Below are positions 33,132 to 42,852 of a stretch of 64,000 nucleotides of DNA, piece by piece (within the stretch, counting starts at the first letter, position 1; the number at the start of each line of letters is the position of its first letter). The position numbers and the translations under genes were made by a program. The notes beneath the pieces are model-generated. The model made no database searches. It was not told the DNA's origin and saw nothing but the letters and a program-made list of their open reading frames with translations. Origin of the DNA: JACVRW01 sp963733885 (GTDB lineage Bacteria; Actinomycetota; Thermoleophilia; Solirubrobacterales; Thermoleophilaceae); NCBI GenBank assembly GCA_963733885.1, contig CAVTES010000008.1:186001-250000 (forward strand), written 5' to 3'.

Positions 33132-36100
33132 TTTCGCGGGCGGGGCTCTTGTCACGGGCACGCAGCATCCGCGCGTAGTCCTCCCGAGTGCGCCGCAGCC
33201 AGGTCCGCGCTCCGATCCGTTCGTGCACTTCGAGCGCTTCTGTGAAGTGTCGCTCCGCGTCGTCCCAGCGCTCCATCGTCGATGCCAGGAGACCGAGGTA
33301 CCTGGCCACCGAGCCGGTGCTGATCTCCGGGTAGGCGACAGCGACGCGGTCGCCGTAGGGGAGCAACATCTCATAGAGAGCGGAGGCACGCTCGGCATCC
33401 CCAAGAGCTGTCGCGGTCTCAGAGAGAAGACCCAGGCTGACCAGCCACCCCTCGTCGAATGGCACGTTCGCGAACCCGTCGGCCGCGAGGGCCTCTAGCG
33501 CTTCGCGTGCCTCGGCCGTGGCGCCGACCTCCGCCGCGGTCTGCGCGACCACGCAGCGCCAGATCGGATACGTCGGGTAGGCCTCGACCGAGCGCCGGAT
33601 GAGGTCCTCGACATCACCCAGCCGGCCCTGTTCGCGGCGAAGCACATACAGCTGGAGCCCGTAGGAGACCGCCGCGCTCCAGCTCTGCGCCCCTCTCCCA
33701 TGCCGCGCGCGGTCTCGATCGATCTCTCCGCATCGGCAAGCTCACCCTCGAGCAACGCCAGCATCGCCTGGTACGCGGCGGTGATCCAGTCATGCGACGG
33801 CTGCCGGAGGTCGGCCGCCAGCTTCGCCAGGGCGACCAACTCGGCCTTCGCTCCCGCAATATCGCCGAGCTCGATGCAAACCGTCAGGCGATTCTCGTGT
33901 CCGTCCGCAATGCGTTCCAGGTCGCCGCCCTCCATCGCCACCTGTAGGAGCTCCGTCGCCCGCGGCCCCTGGTCGGGAGTGTCCCCGGGGGACTGGTGGG
34001 CCGCGAGGAAGCCGCACAGCGCGTCGGCCAGCGCCTCCCGGTCGCCGATGCGGCGGGCCATCGCGAGCGCCTCCTCGCTCATCGTCCTCCGTCTCTCGCG
34101 CGGGAAACTGGAGTCCCGCAGTGGACCACCGGCGAGGCGAGCCAGCAACATGACTCGCAGCGTGCTGTCGGCTTCCCCCAGTGCGACCAGGGCGCGCTCG
34201 AGGAGCGGCACGTGGTCGGCGTCATCCCGCGAGACCTCCCAGATGAACCTGCCGCCATAGCCGAGCGCGGCGCGGGCAAGCTGCTCCGATAGCCCCAGCC
34301 GTTCGGCGAGGTCGGCAGCCTCGCGAAACGACTGCTTGGACGCGGGCGTGTCGCCCGCCCTCCCCTGGGCGTCTCCGAGCGCAACGAGCAGGTCGCAGTG
34401 GATCGCGTCGTCGCCGACCAGCGTCAGGGCCATCTCGTACAGGCGTATGGCCTCCTCGTAGGCAAGCTGGGACGCGGCTCTGTCGCCGGCGCGGCGGGCA
34501 TAGTCGATGGCCTTGTCAGCGACCCCGGCGGGAGCCGCGGCGAAGTAGTGCTGGGCCAGCTCCGCGAGGTGGGCCTCGAGTTCGTCGGCGTAGACGGCCT
34601 CGAGCGCCGCGGCAGCATCCTCGTGAAGCCGCGCCCTGCGTGCCGGAGTCACGCCGTCGTAGAGGGTGTCCCTGATCAGCGCGTGGCCGAAGCGAAGCCG
34701 GCCCGGCGACTCCGGCACATCGCCGACAACGCGCTCGGTCATCGCCTCGTCGAGGACATCGAGCAAGTCATGCCGCGACATCTGTCCGAGCCGAGCCAGG
34801 GCGTCGAGTCCGAACTCTCGACCCATGACCGAGGCGAGGACCAGGACCTTCCGGCACTGCTCGGGCAGCCTTCCCACCCGCTGTTCGATGACGGCGCGCA
34901 CCCCCGGCGGGATGCGCAGGTCAATGTCCGCCTGCCCGATGCTGCCCTCGGCGTCCAGCAAGCGCACGAGCTCCGCGACGAAGAGCGGATTCCCCTCCGT
35001 CTCCGCATGTATCGCGTGGACCAGCCGGGACGGTCCCGGCGCCCCGGTCGAAAGCTCGATGTAGTCCACCACCTCGCGCTCGCTCAGCCCCACGAGCGAG
35101 AGGCCTCGGCTCACCGGCTCACGTGCCACCTCCACGAGCATTTCGGTCAGCGGCTGGCCCGGGAGCGGATCGACATCGCGGTAGGCGCCGACCAGCAGCA
35201 CTCGGGTCGAGGCGAGCTGGCGGGCCAGAAATCGCAGCAGCAGCAGCGAAGGGGCATCGGCCGCGTGCAGATCGTCCAAGACGAGCACGATCGGCCGGCC
35301 CTCGGAGGCCTTCCGCAGAAACTCGGCGGTCGCGTCGAAGAGCCGAAACCGCGCCGCTTCCGACTCCGGCGAGGGCGGCTGCGGCAGGTCAGGGAAGCGC
35401 TCGCGCAGCTCCGGCAGCAACTGGGACAGATCCGCCGCGCCCGAGCCCAGCTGGTCTCGCAGCGCCTCAGTCTCGGTCTCGCGGACGTAGCTGCGTAGCG
35501 ACTGGACCCAAGGCCAGTAGGCGGGAGCACCACCCGCCTCCCAGCAGCGCCCGACCAGTATTCGGGCCCCGCGTGCGTGTGCCCGTACGGTCAGCTCCTC
35601 GGCGAGTCGGCTCTTGCCGATGCCCGGCTCCCCGACAAGCAGGAACAGCCGCCCCCGGCCGGCGAAGGCATCGTCGAGACCCCCGACCAGCTCGGCCAGC
35701 TCGCGCTCCCGGCCAACGAAGGCGCTGCGCGGGATCTGCGCTGCGGGCTCGGCGGCGGCGGGGCGCTCCACCAGGTTGAGTCCCGGATCCTGCGCCAGCA
35801 TCGCCCGCTCGAGCTCGCGCAGGCGCTCACCTGGCTCGATGCCCAGCTCGTCGACCAGCGCGCGTCGCGCGTCCTGGTAGGCCTGCAGGGCCTCGGCCTG
35901 GCGATCTGAGCGGTAGAGCGCCAGCATCAGTTGCGCCCGCAGGCGCTCTCGGTAGGGGTGCTCGCCGATCAGCGCTTCCAACCGGCCTACCAGCTCGGCG
36001 TGGGCTCCAAGCGCCAGTTTGGCCTCGAACAGCTGCTCCAACCCGGCCACCTGCAACTCCTCGAGCCGAGCGATCTCGCGTTGCGCGAAAGGCTCAAAGG

Positions 36101-36527
36101 TGAGGTCGGCGAGCGGCTGGCCGCGCCACAGAGCCAGCCCCTCCTCCAGCGCCGCCGCGGCGGCCTGCGGGCGGCGCGCGGCGAGCTCGTTCCTCCCCAC
36201 TGCGACGAGCCGTTCGAAACGGCGCGCGTCGAGACACTCGGGATCGAGCTCCAGCACGTAGCCACGCTCACGCGTCGCGAGCAGGCCAGCCGATGCGTCG
36301 CTCTCCCCGAGCGCCTTCCGCAGGCGCGAGACGTGGACCTGCGCCGTCTTGGCCGCGTTGCCCGGCGGACGCTCCCCCCACAGCTCGTCGATCAGCCGGT
36401 CGGTGCTGAGCGTCTCGTTTGCATGGACCAGAAGCAAAGCCAACAGCGCGCGCTGCTTGCCGCCGCCCAGCCTCACCAATCGGCCTGCGTCGAGAACTTC
36501 GAGCGGGCCCAGGATGCGGAACTCCAT
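33109..36527 (-). CDS. SARP/AfsR-type regulator with AAA ATPase and TPR-like domain (frameshifted near the 3' end)
   Basis: From ATG 36527: an OmpR-like winged helix (RILGPLEVLDAGRLVRLGGGKQ), a BTAD domain (RFERLVAVGRNELAARRPQ to about residue 245) and an AAA/STAND ATPase with Walker A LVGEPGIGKSRLAEEL and Walker B PIVLVLDDLHAAD. A long helical-repeat region with LAELAQHYFAAAP and further TPR-like helices follows. At the CCCC run 33690-33693 the frame breaks: the next frame continues smoothly with QSWSAAVSYGLQLYVLRREQ and ends at 33109, making about 1,140 residues. Such proteins activate secondary-metabolism or stress genes. The break is one base and may be sequencing error or decay. Confidence 0.85.
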
Positions 36528-36717
36528 GCGAGCTGGGGGCTGCGGGGCCAGGGAGGCCAACGTACAACAGTCCTGCGCCGCCCGCCAATCGGCTGTTGCC
36601 GCCCTGATACCGCTTCGTCGCCGTTCTGCAAGCGGGCCCGTGCACGATGGGCACCGACCTCGACCCACAACCACAACCGGGCGAGCCGCCTAGGCCCGCC
36701 CCGCACAGGAGGCAACC

Positions 36718-37137
36718 ATGGGCCAGGCAGTCCCCACGCACCACCCCGCAGTCGTGCTCCGCTCCCACTACCGGCAGCTGCGCGCTCTGCTCGCCGTCGC
36801 GATGATCGCCATTCTCGGCCTCACGGCTGCCGTCGTGATCGTCGCCAACGAGAGCGACGAAGTCGACGGCACGAGCGCCGCCCAGTCGATCGAGCCGATC
36901 CGCTATGGCGGCTTCAACCCCGCGACGGGCCGTCCCGAGTCGGCCCCGATGCCGCAGCAGCACCCGCTGCAGAGCAAGGCCGGGGCCCCCCGTTACGACG
37001 GCGGCCCGGAGGAAGGCACCGCCGCGCTGATCCAGCGCTCGGCGCCTGCGACGTTCGACCCCAACTCGATCGAGACCGCACCCGGCGTGCGCTACGACGG
37101 CGGTCCCGAGGAAGGCAGCCGGGGCAGCGGCCACTAG
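36718..37137 (+). CDS. Single-pass membrane protein with repeated RYDGGPEEG motif
   Basis: A 139-residue protein. ATG 36718 has a strong AGGAGG 6 nt upstream. One membrane helix (LLAVAMIAILGLTAAVVIVA) is followed by an exported tail of about 90 residues. The tail holds RYDGGPEEG twice, plus a related RYGGFNPATG, spaced about 20-40 residues apart. Such tails occur in Solirubrobacterales as I recall. The repeat could be a binding or sorting tag. Function unknown. Confidence 0.82.
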   Translation: MGQAVPTHHPAVVLRSHYRQLRALLAVAMIAILGLTAAVVIVANESDEVDGTSAAQSIEPIRYGGFNPATGRPESAPMPQQHPLQSKAGAPRYDGGPEEGTAALIQRSAPATFDPNSIETAPGVRYDGGPEEGSRGSGH

Positions 37138-37160
37138 CGCCACCCCCGCAGACCGCGAGA

Positions 37161-37190
37161 AACGGGCCTCCCGGTCGGGGGGTCCGTTTT
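37161..37190 (+). terminator. Rho-independent terminator after the 36718 gene
   Basis: Arms 37162-37172 and 37177-37187 pair over 11 bp (two G-U pairs in RNA) around the loop GGTC, followed directly by a TTTT run. It lies 24 nt after the stop codon. Confidence 0.85.
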
Positions 37191-37201
37191 GCGTTGCGGA
37201 C

Positions 37202-37289
37202 GGAGAGGGAGGGATTCGAACCCTCGAGGCAGTTTGACCCGCCCACACGATTTCCAGTCGTGCACCTTCAGCCGCTCGGTCACCTCTCC
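37202..37289 (-). tRNA. tRNA-Ser (anticodon GGA)
   Basis: On the minus strand the 88-nt sequence folds as a type II tRNA: acceptor GGAGAGG pairs with CCTCTCC, the anticodon loop is CTGGAAA (anticodon GGA), and there is a long variable arm and a T-loop GGTTCGAATCC. It decodes UCC/UCU codons. No CCA is encoded. Confidence 0.97.
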
Positions 37290-37337
37290 AAGCGGCTCCA
37301 AGCCTAGCTTCGGCTTGCCGTCGGCGGATCGGGCGAC

Positions 37338-37343
37338 TAGCGT
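37338..37343 (+). promoter_or_regulatory. Leaderless -10 box (TAGCGT)
   Basis: TAGCGT ends 7 nt before GTG 37351 of the monooxygenase gene. It supports that start over GTG 37342. Confidence 0.45.
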
Positions 37344-37350
37344 GGCCGGC

Positions 37351-38856
37351 GTGCCGCTGCCCGCCGAAACCGATGTCGCGATCGTCGGCGCGGGCTTCGG
37401 CGGCCTCGGTATGGCGATCCGGCTCAAGCAGGCCGGCCGCGAGGACTTCGTCGTCCTCGAGCGGGCGTCCGAGGTGGGCGGCACCTGGCGGGCCAACACC
37501 TACCCGGGCTGCCAGTGCGACATCCCCTCGAACCTCTACTCGTTCTCGTTCGCGCGCAAGTCGGACTGGACCACGGCGTATCCGCTGCGCGCGCAGATCC
37601 TCGACTACCTGAATGACTGCGCCGGGCGCTTCGGCGTGCTGCCCCATATCGAGCTCGAGTGCGAGCTGCTCGACGCCACCTGGGATCCCGAGCTGGGCCG
37701 CTGGGACATCGAGACCTCGGCCGGGCGCCTCTCCGCGCGGGTGCTCGTGGCTGCGCCGGGCCTGTTGACCGAGCCGTGCGTGCCGAAGCTCCCCGGCCTC
37801 GAGCGCTTCGAGGGCACCAGCTTCCACACGGCGCGCTGGGACCACGACCATGACCTGACCGGCAGGCGCGTGGCGGTGATCGGCACGGGCGCCACGGCGG
37901 TGCAGGTCGTGCCGAGCATCCGCGAGCGCGTGAGTCGGCTGTTCGTCTTCCAGCGCACGCCGCCGTGGGTCATCCCCCACGTCGATCACCCCGTCGGCCC
38001 GCGCCTGCAGCGGCTCTACAAGCGGGTGCCGGCGCTGCAGGACCTTGTGCGGGCCACCGTCTGGAGCCTGCACGAGCTGCTCGTGCCCGGCATGGCACGC
38101 GACCCCCGCCTGCTCAAAGGCCACGAGCTCCTCGCCAAGGCGAACATGCGCCGCGCCATCAGCGACCCGGAGCTTCGCCGCCGCCTGACGCCCGACTACG
38201 CGATCGGCTGCAAGCGAGTCCTGCTGTCGAGCGACTGGTATCCGGCGATCACGTCACCCAACGTCGAGCTCGTCATCTCCGGGATCCGCGAGGTGCGCGG
38301 GGGCTCAATCGTGGACGGCGACGGCGTGGAGCACGAGCTCGACACGATCGTGGTCGCCACCGGCTTCACGGCAAGCGACCTGCCGATCGCGCGGCGGCTG
38401 CGGGGACGCGAAGGCCGGACGCTGTCCGAGACCTGGCAGGGCAGTCCGGAGGCCTACCTGGGCACGACGGTCAGCGGCTTTCCCAACCTGTTCGTCCTCT
38501 ACGGGCCGAACACCAACCTCGGCCACAACTCGATCGTCTACATGCTCGAGTCGCAGATGACGTACGTGCTGAGCGCACTCGCCGCGATGGCGGGGCGCGG
38601 CGCCGCCTCCGTCGAGGTGCGGCCGCAGGTGCAGGACGCCTTCAACGTGGAGATGCAGGAGCGGCTGCAGGGCTCGGTGTGGAACAGCGGGTGCAGCAGC
38701 TGGTACCTCGACCGCAACGGGCGCAACTCGCTCCAGTGGCCGGGCTTCACGTTCGAGTTCCGGCGCCGTACCCGCCGCTTCGACGCCGTCGACTATCGCC
38801 TCACGCCGCCCGCGCCGGCAGAGGCGGCGGCCGCTGCGCCCGCTCTGGCCGGTTAG
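37351..38856 (+). CDS. Flavin-containing monooxygenase (Baeyer-Villiger type)
   Basis: A 501-residue FAD/NADPH enzyme. FAD Rossmann motif is AIVGAGFGGLGMAIRLKQAG; the BVMO fingerprint FxGxxxHxxxW[PD] is seen as FEGTSFHTARWD; the NADPH fold is VAVIGTGATAVQVVPSI. Also VATGF near the second half (TIVVATGFTAS) and YGPNTNLGHNSIVYMLE. It would insert oxygen into a ketone or oxidise a soft heteroatom using NADPH. GTG 37351 is chosen because it sits at leaderless distance from TAGCGT; GTG 37342 is the alternative. Substrate unknown. Confidence 0.93.
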   Translation: MPLPAETDVAIVGAGFGGLGMAIRLKQAGREDFVVLERASEVGGTWRANTYPGCQCDIPSNLYSFSFARKSDWTTAYPLRAQILDYLNDCAGRFGVLPHIELECELLDATWDPELGRWDIETSAGRLSARVLVAAPGLLTEPCVPKLPGLERFEGTSFHTARWDHDHDLTGRRVAVIGTGATAVQVVPSIRERVSRLFVFQRTPPWVIPHVDHPVGPRLQRLYKRVPALQDLVRATVWSLHELLVPGMARDPRLLKGHELLAKANMRRAISDPELRRRLTPDYAIGCKRVLLSSDWYPAITSPNVELVISGIREVRGGSIVDGDGVEHELDTIVVATGFTASDLPIARRLRGREGRTLSETWQGSPEAYLGTTVSGFPNLFVLYGPNTNLGHNSIVYMLESQMTYVLSALAAMAGRGAASVEVRPQVQDAFNVEMQERLQGSVWNSGCSSWYLDRNGRNSLQWPGFTFEFRRRTRRFDAVDYRLTPPAPAEAAAAAPALAG

Positions 38857-39428
38857 AGACCGAGCTCCTGAACGCCGCGCTCGTGCCAGCCGAGGTGGTG
38901 GGCGAGCTCGTGGCGGAGGGTCCGCTCGACCTGGGCGCGGAGGAGGTCGGGGTCCCACCCGAAGTCGCGCTCGAGGGTGTCCTGGTAGAGCACAATGCGG
39001 TCGGGGTAGTTGTCGCGGGCGATCGTGTCGCCGAAGTAGTGGCCGTACGCGCGGTTCTCGGCGCCGAGCTGGGAGACCACGACGGGGGTGCGGTCGAGCG
39101 CCTTCTGGAACTCGGGCGGGAGGTTGTCGATGGCGTCGGCCACGAGCATGTCGAAGTCGGTGGCGCCGGCACCCCCGCCAGCCTCACGCGCGAGTTCCTC
39201 GCTGCGCTTGACGAGACGCTCGAACTCGTGCTCGGGCATCGAGTCGCTGCCGCTCATGGCGACGAATGCCCACGCGGTAAGGAGAGCGAGGACGAGCCCG
39301 CTGCCCACGATCACCGCGAGCTCCTCGGCACCCGACAGGGAGGGCGGGTTCAGGAAGAGCAGCAAGAGGCCAACCGCGAAGAGCGCGGCGAAGCCGGCCT
39401 TGATGGGTCCGCGGAAAGTGTCGAGCAC
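38853..39428 (-). CDS. Membrane-anchored minimal zincin metallopeptidase family protein
   Basis: A 191-residue protein from GTG 39428. Two N-terminal membrane helices (AGFAALFAVGLLLLFL, LAVIVGSGLVLALLTAWAF) precede a soluble domain with FDMLVADAIDNLPPEFQKAL and the zinc motif HELAHHLGWHE (HExxH plus a third ligand region). The domain matches the small metallopeptidase family (DUF1025-type minimal zincin); substrates are unknown. It overlaps the monooxygenase stop by 4 nt. A leaderless box lies at 39436. Confidence 0.88.
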   Translation of the reverse strand: MLDTFRGPIKAGFAALFAVGLLLLFLNPPSLSGAEELAVIVGSGLVLALLTAWAFVAMSGSDSMPEHEFERLVKRSEELAREAGGGAGATDFDMLVADAIDNLPPEFQKALDRTPVVVSQLGAENRAYGHYFGDTIARDNYPDRIVLYQDTLERDFGWDPDLLRAQVERTLRHELAHHLGWHERGVQELGL

Positions 39429-39435
39429 GCCTATG

Positions 39436-39441
39436 AGAGTA
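39436..39441 (-). promoter_or_regulatory. Leaderless -10 box (TACTCT)
   Basis: Minus-strand TACTCT ends 7 nt before GTG 39428 of the metallopeptidase gene. Confidence 0.45.
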
Positions 39442-39517
39442 CGCAGGCGGGGCGGTCCGCCTCAATGTCATCCTCAGGTGCGGGACCCGCTCACAGTCAC
39501 AGATCAAGGAGAGCCAC

Positions 39518-39907
39518 ATGGGATTGAGCGACTGCACCGTCCAGGCGTTGCTGGCCGTATCCGACCTCGATAGGGCAAGGCGCTTCTACGAGCAGCAGCT
39601 GGGGCTGGTGCCCGGCGAGGTCGAGCAAGAGACCGTGCTGTATCCCTGCGCGCAGGGAACCTCGATCTTGGTCTATCTCTCGGCAGACAACGCCGGACAA
39701 TCGTCGGCCACGCTCGCCGGCTGGTCGGTAGAAGACCTCGACCAGACGATGGGCGAGCTCGCGTCGCGCGGCGCCGTCTTCGAGCAGTACGACCAGCCCG
39801 GCCTCAAGACCGACGAGCGCGGCGTCTTCGATGCCGGCAGCTTCAGGGCCGTCTGGATCAGGGACCCCGACGGCAACACGATGGCGCTCACCGAGGAATC
39901 TGGCTAA
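39518..39907 (+). CDS. VOC family (glyoxalase-like) protein
   Basis: A 129-residue two-module VOC protein. First module: VQALLAVSDLDRARRFYEQQLGLV; second module: LAGWSVEDLDQTMGELASRGAVF and WIRDPDGNTMALTEE, with the metal-ligand Glu near the end. AAGGAG lies 7 nt before ATG 39518, so this gene has a leader. Family members include glyoxalases, dioxygenases and resistance proteins; the specific activity is unknown. Confidence 0.92.
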   Translation: MGLSDCTVQALLAVSDLDRARRFYEQQLGLVPGEVEQETVLYPCAQGTSILVYLSADNAGQSSATLAGWSVEDLDQTMGELASRGAVFEQYDQPGLKTDERGVFDAGSFRAVWIRDPDGNTMALTEESG

Positions 39908-40003
39908 ACGGCTGGCGCATCGCCTGGTGCCGGCTTGCGCGCGTCGCCGATGCGCTACGGGGCCTCCTCGGCAGCTGGTCCGATTCCTCGCGCGGGGTCT
40001 CGG

Positions 40004-40216
40004 TCACGTGCCACCCTCCTCGTCGAGGGTCTCCTCGTCGGCCTCCGGCTCTTGCTGCTCGTCCGGGTCGGGCTGGGCGCCCGGCACGCTCGGGTCCTGC
40101 TCCTTGGCCTCCCAGTCCTTGCGGGTCTCGTCGATATGGTCGCCGATGCGGTCCGCGTCGTGCTCCATCCGCTCGGCGTCGCGCTCCATCCGTTCTGCTT
40201 GCTCGTCGTGCTCCAC
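40004..40216 (-). CDS. Small highly charged protein
   Basis: A 70-residue protein if started at GTG 40216. The first half is a charged amphipathic helix with a heptad-like repeat (RMERDAERMEHDADRIGDHI), then DETRKDWEAKEQD and a very acidic Glu/Asp-rich end (DEETLDEEGGT). It looks like a coiled-coil small protein; similar ones occur in Thermoleophilia to my memory. It lies downstream of the oxidoreductase pair on the same strand. Function unknown. Confidence 0.65.
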   Translation of the reverse strand: MEHDEQAERMERDAERMEHDADRIGDHIDETRKDWEAKEQDPSVPGAQPDPDEQQEPEADEETLDEEGGT

Positions 40217-40244
40217 GGTCGGTGTGTACCCGCTGCTCGGAGGG

Positions 40245-41495
40245 CTACTCGCTGCCGAGCCGCATCGTGACCTCGCCGCCGCCCGGGTCGACCCGTGCGG
40301 TCCACCCGTGCGGAATGCGCGTCGAGCGGCCGGGCATGAGGCGGGCGAGACGGCCGCTCCACAGGAGCGACTCGCGCTGGACGATCTCCACCCGAGGTGC
40401 GCGGAGGAAGTCGTGCGCGCGGAGGGCGAAGCGGGCCTCGGGGGGCGGGCCTGGGCCGGCCACCACGTTCGGCGCGATCCACCCGAGCGGTGGCTCGCAC
40501 ATGATCGGCGCGCGCTGCTGCGGCCACGTGCCCCCCTCGAGGTAGTGGACCGCGCCTGCAGCGGCATGACGCCCGCTCATTGCTGCCACATCCGCCTGCT
40601 CGGCGCCGTGCAGGAGGTTCCCGGCCGCGAATACGCCTCGCCGGGAGCTGCGCAGGGCACAGTCCACGGCGGGTCCGCGAGTGCCCGGGTCGAGCTCCAC
40701 GCCGGCCATCACGGCGAGCTCGTGCTCCGGGATCCAGTCGGCGCTGAATACGACGGTGTCGCACTCGACGGTCCACACGCGCCCGGTGTCGGCGTTCGTC
40801 AGCTCGACCTCCTCGACGCGTCCGCGCCCGCGGATCGTGCTGACCCGCGTGCGCGTCCAGACCGGCACCCGGTACCGGAGCCGCGCGCCGGCCCGGAACG
40901 CCGCGATCGACGCATGCCGCGGCAGCTCCGTCGTGAGCGCGATGGTTTTCGCGCCGCCGTGGGAGAGCGTCAGGATCGCCGAGAAGCTCACGTGCTCGGC
41001 CCCCACGACGAGCGCACGGCGCCCGGCTGGCAGCCGGCGCAGGTAGACGAGCTGCTGGAGCATGCCCGTCGTCATCACGCCCGCGGGCCGGCTGCCTGGG
41101 ACGAGCCGCGCCGAGCGCGGCCGCTCGCGGCAGCCGGTGGCGAGCACGACTGCGGCGGGATCGAGAGTGGAGCGGCCGCGCGGGCTCGTCAGCTCGAGCG
41201 TTCCCGGCCCAGGCTCGCTCGAGGGCGCCCAGCCGGTCACCATCGTCTCCTCGAGCAGGTCCGCCCCGGCTTCGCGCGCGAGATCCGCCCAGCGGTGCGC
41301 GTATGCCGGCCCGCTCAGCGGGCGCCGCCTGTCGCGCAGCCCGAATCCCTGGTGCACCGTGTGGCGCGGGATACCGCCTGCCTCCTCCCCCCGCTCGAGC
41401 ACCACCACCTCGCGCACACCGCGCCGCCTCAGCTCCACCGCCGCCGCCAGCCCGGCCGGCCCGCCGCCCACCACCGCCACGGGCCCCTCAGGCAT
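40245..41495 (-). CDS. FAD-dependent oxidoreductase, partner of the GlpA-like protein
   Basis: A 416-residue pyridine-nucleotide-disulfide-type flavoprotein. FAD motif is VAVVGGGPAGLAAAVELRRRG, with LATGCRERPRSAR and a second Rossmann-like segment ALVVGAEHVSFSAI; the C-terminal flavin motif is GVFAAGNLLHGAEQADVAAMSG. It overlaps the upstream gene by 8 nt. The pair resembles the split arrangement seen for hydrogen-cyanide synthase (HcnB/HcnC), opine/proline oxidases and GlpA-like enzymes. The actual substrate, possibly an amino acid or glycerol-3-phosphate, is open. Confidence 0.9.
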   Translation of the reverse strand: MPEGPVAVVGGGPAGLAAAVELRRRGVREVVVLERGEEAGGIPRHTVHQGFGLRDRRRPLSGPAYAHRWADLAREAGADLLEETMVTGWAPSSEPGPGTLELTSPRGRSTLDPAAVVLATGCRERPRSARLVPGSRPAGVMTTGMLQQLVYLRRLPAGRRALVVGAEHVSFSAILTLSHGGAKTIALTTELPRHASIAAFRAGARLRYRVPVWTRTRVSTIRGRGRVEEVELTNADTGRVWTVECDTVVFSADWIPEHELAVMAGVELDPGTRGPAVDCALRSSRRGVFAAGNLLHGAEQADVAAMSGRHAAAGAVHYLEGGTWPQQRAPIMCEPPLGWIAPNVVAGPGPPPEARFALRAHDFLRAPRVEIVQRESLLWSGRLARLMPGRSTRIPHGWTARVDPGGGEVTMRLGSE

Positions 41496-42843
41496 CGCCG
41501 TGCTCCGCGAGCAGCGCCGCCAGCCGGGCGCCGCACCAGAAGCCCTGGCAGCGGCCCATGTACGCGCGCGTTCGGCGCCGCAGCCCGTCGAGGTCCACGG
41601 GTGGGATGGGGCTGGCGAATGCGTCGCGCAGCTCTCCCCTCGTAACTCGTTCGCAGTAGCACACGACGCGCCCGTACTCGGGATCGCGCTCGATCAGATC
41701 GCCGCGCTGGAACGCGCGCGGCGAGGCTTCGCCGAGATTCGGCACCTGGAGCGTCGGATTTTCCCCGCGCGGCCGCAGCTCGAGCTCGAGCTCGTCGCGC
41801 ACGTACTCCGCGATCGCCATCGACGCCGACAGCCCGGTGGAGCGGATCCCGCCCACGCAGGCGTAGCCGTCCTCGAAGCGGATCTGGAAGTCGGCGTGCT
41901 CGGTGGCGGCGCGCAGCCCGACGTAGACCGCGGTCACGTCGAAGTCGAGCAGTCGCGGGACGATCCGCCCCGCCTCTCGGCGCAGATGCGCGAGTCCCTC
42001 GGCGGTGGAGGACGTGTCGTCCTTGCGCTCGACGTCGTCGGCGGTTGGGCCGACCATCAGGTTGCCGAACACGGTGGGCGCAACGAGCACGCCCTTCGAC
42101 ACCTGCGTCGGCACCGCCAGCAGGATGCGGTGGACGAGCGAGCGCGAGAGCTTGTCGAACACGATCAGCTCGCCCCGGCGCGGGGTGACCGTGAACGTGT
42201 GGCCGCCGAGCATGCGGTCGATTTCGTCGCTGCGCAGGCCGGCCGCGTTCACGAGTTTCCGGGCCGTGAGCGCGCCGTCGGGGGTCGTGACGCGGAAGCC
42301 GCCGGGGATCCGCTCGACCCGGGTCACCGGCGTCGAGCGGCGCAGCTCGCACCCCGCGAGCACGGCCTCGGTGGCGAACGCGAGCGGCGTCGTGAACGGG
42401 CAGATGATCGCCTCGTCCGGCACCTCCAGCGCGGCTCGCGCGCCGGGGCCGAGGTGCGGCTCACGCTCGTACAGCTCGGCGGCGTCGAGCTCGCTGATCG
42501 CGTCGTAGCCGTTGGCGCGCGAGCGTTCGACGATGCCGGGCAGCTCTTCCTGCTGCTCCTCGTCCCAGGCGACGAGCAGGGCGCCGGTTCGCTCCAGCGG
42601 GATGCCGACGCGCGCGGCGTACTCGGCGAGCAGCTCGCACCCACGGGGGACGAGGCGCGCCTCGAGCGTGCCGGGCTTGGCGTCGAAGCCGGTGTGGAGC
42701 AGGGCGGTGTTGGCCTTGCTGGTGCCGGCGCCGACGTCGGGACCGGCTTCGAGCAGCGTCACGTCGAGGTCGAAGCGCGTGAGCTCCCGCGCGATCGCCG
42801 AACCGACAACGCCGGCCCCGACGATGACCACGTCCCGGTCCAT
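41488..42843 (-). CDS. GlpA-like FAD oxidoreductase with C-terminal [2Fe-2S] Bfd-like domain
   Basis: A 451-residue protein. N-terminal DAO FAD domain: VVIVGAGVVGSAIARELTRFD, GTSKANTALLHTGFDAKPG (as in glycerol-3-phosphate dehydrogenase), and TGLSASMAIAEYV. The last about 80 residues hold a Bfd-like domain with VVCYCERVTRGEL and CQGFWCGARL, four Cys that can bind a [2Fe-2S] cluster. It likely passes electrons to or from the partner flavoprotein encoded next. Leaderless ATG 42843 (TAGAGT 9 nt upstream). Confidence 0.92.
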   Translation of the reverse strand: MDRDVVIVGAGVVGSAIARELTRFDLDVTLLEAGPDVGAGTSKANTALLHTGFDAKPGTLEARLVPRGCELLAEYAARVGIPLERTGALLVAWDEEQQEELPGIVERSRANGYDAISELDAAELYEREPHLGPGARAALEVPDEAIICPFTTPLAFATEAVLAGCELRRSTPVTRVERIPGGFRVTTPDGALTARKLVNAAGLRSDEIDRMLGGHTFTVTPRRGELIVFDKLSRSLVHRILLAVPTQVSKGVLVAPTVFGNLMVGPTADDVERKDDTSSTAEGLAHLRREAGRIVPRLLDFDVTAVYVGLRAATEHADFQIRFEDGYACVGGIRSTGLSASMAIAEYVRDELELELRPRGENPTLQVPNLGEASPRAFQRGDLIERDPEYGRVVCYCERVTRGELRDAFASPIPPVDLDGLRRRTRAYMGRCQGFWCGARLAALLAEHGDA

Positions 42844-42852
42844 TCCGCGGCG

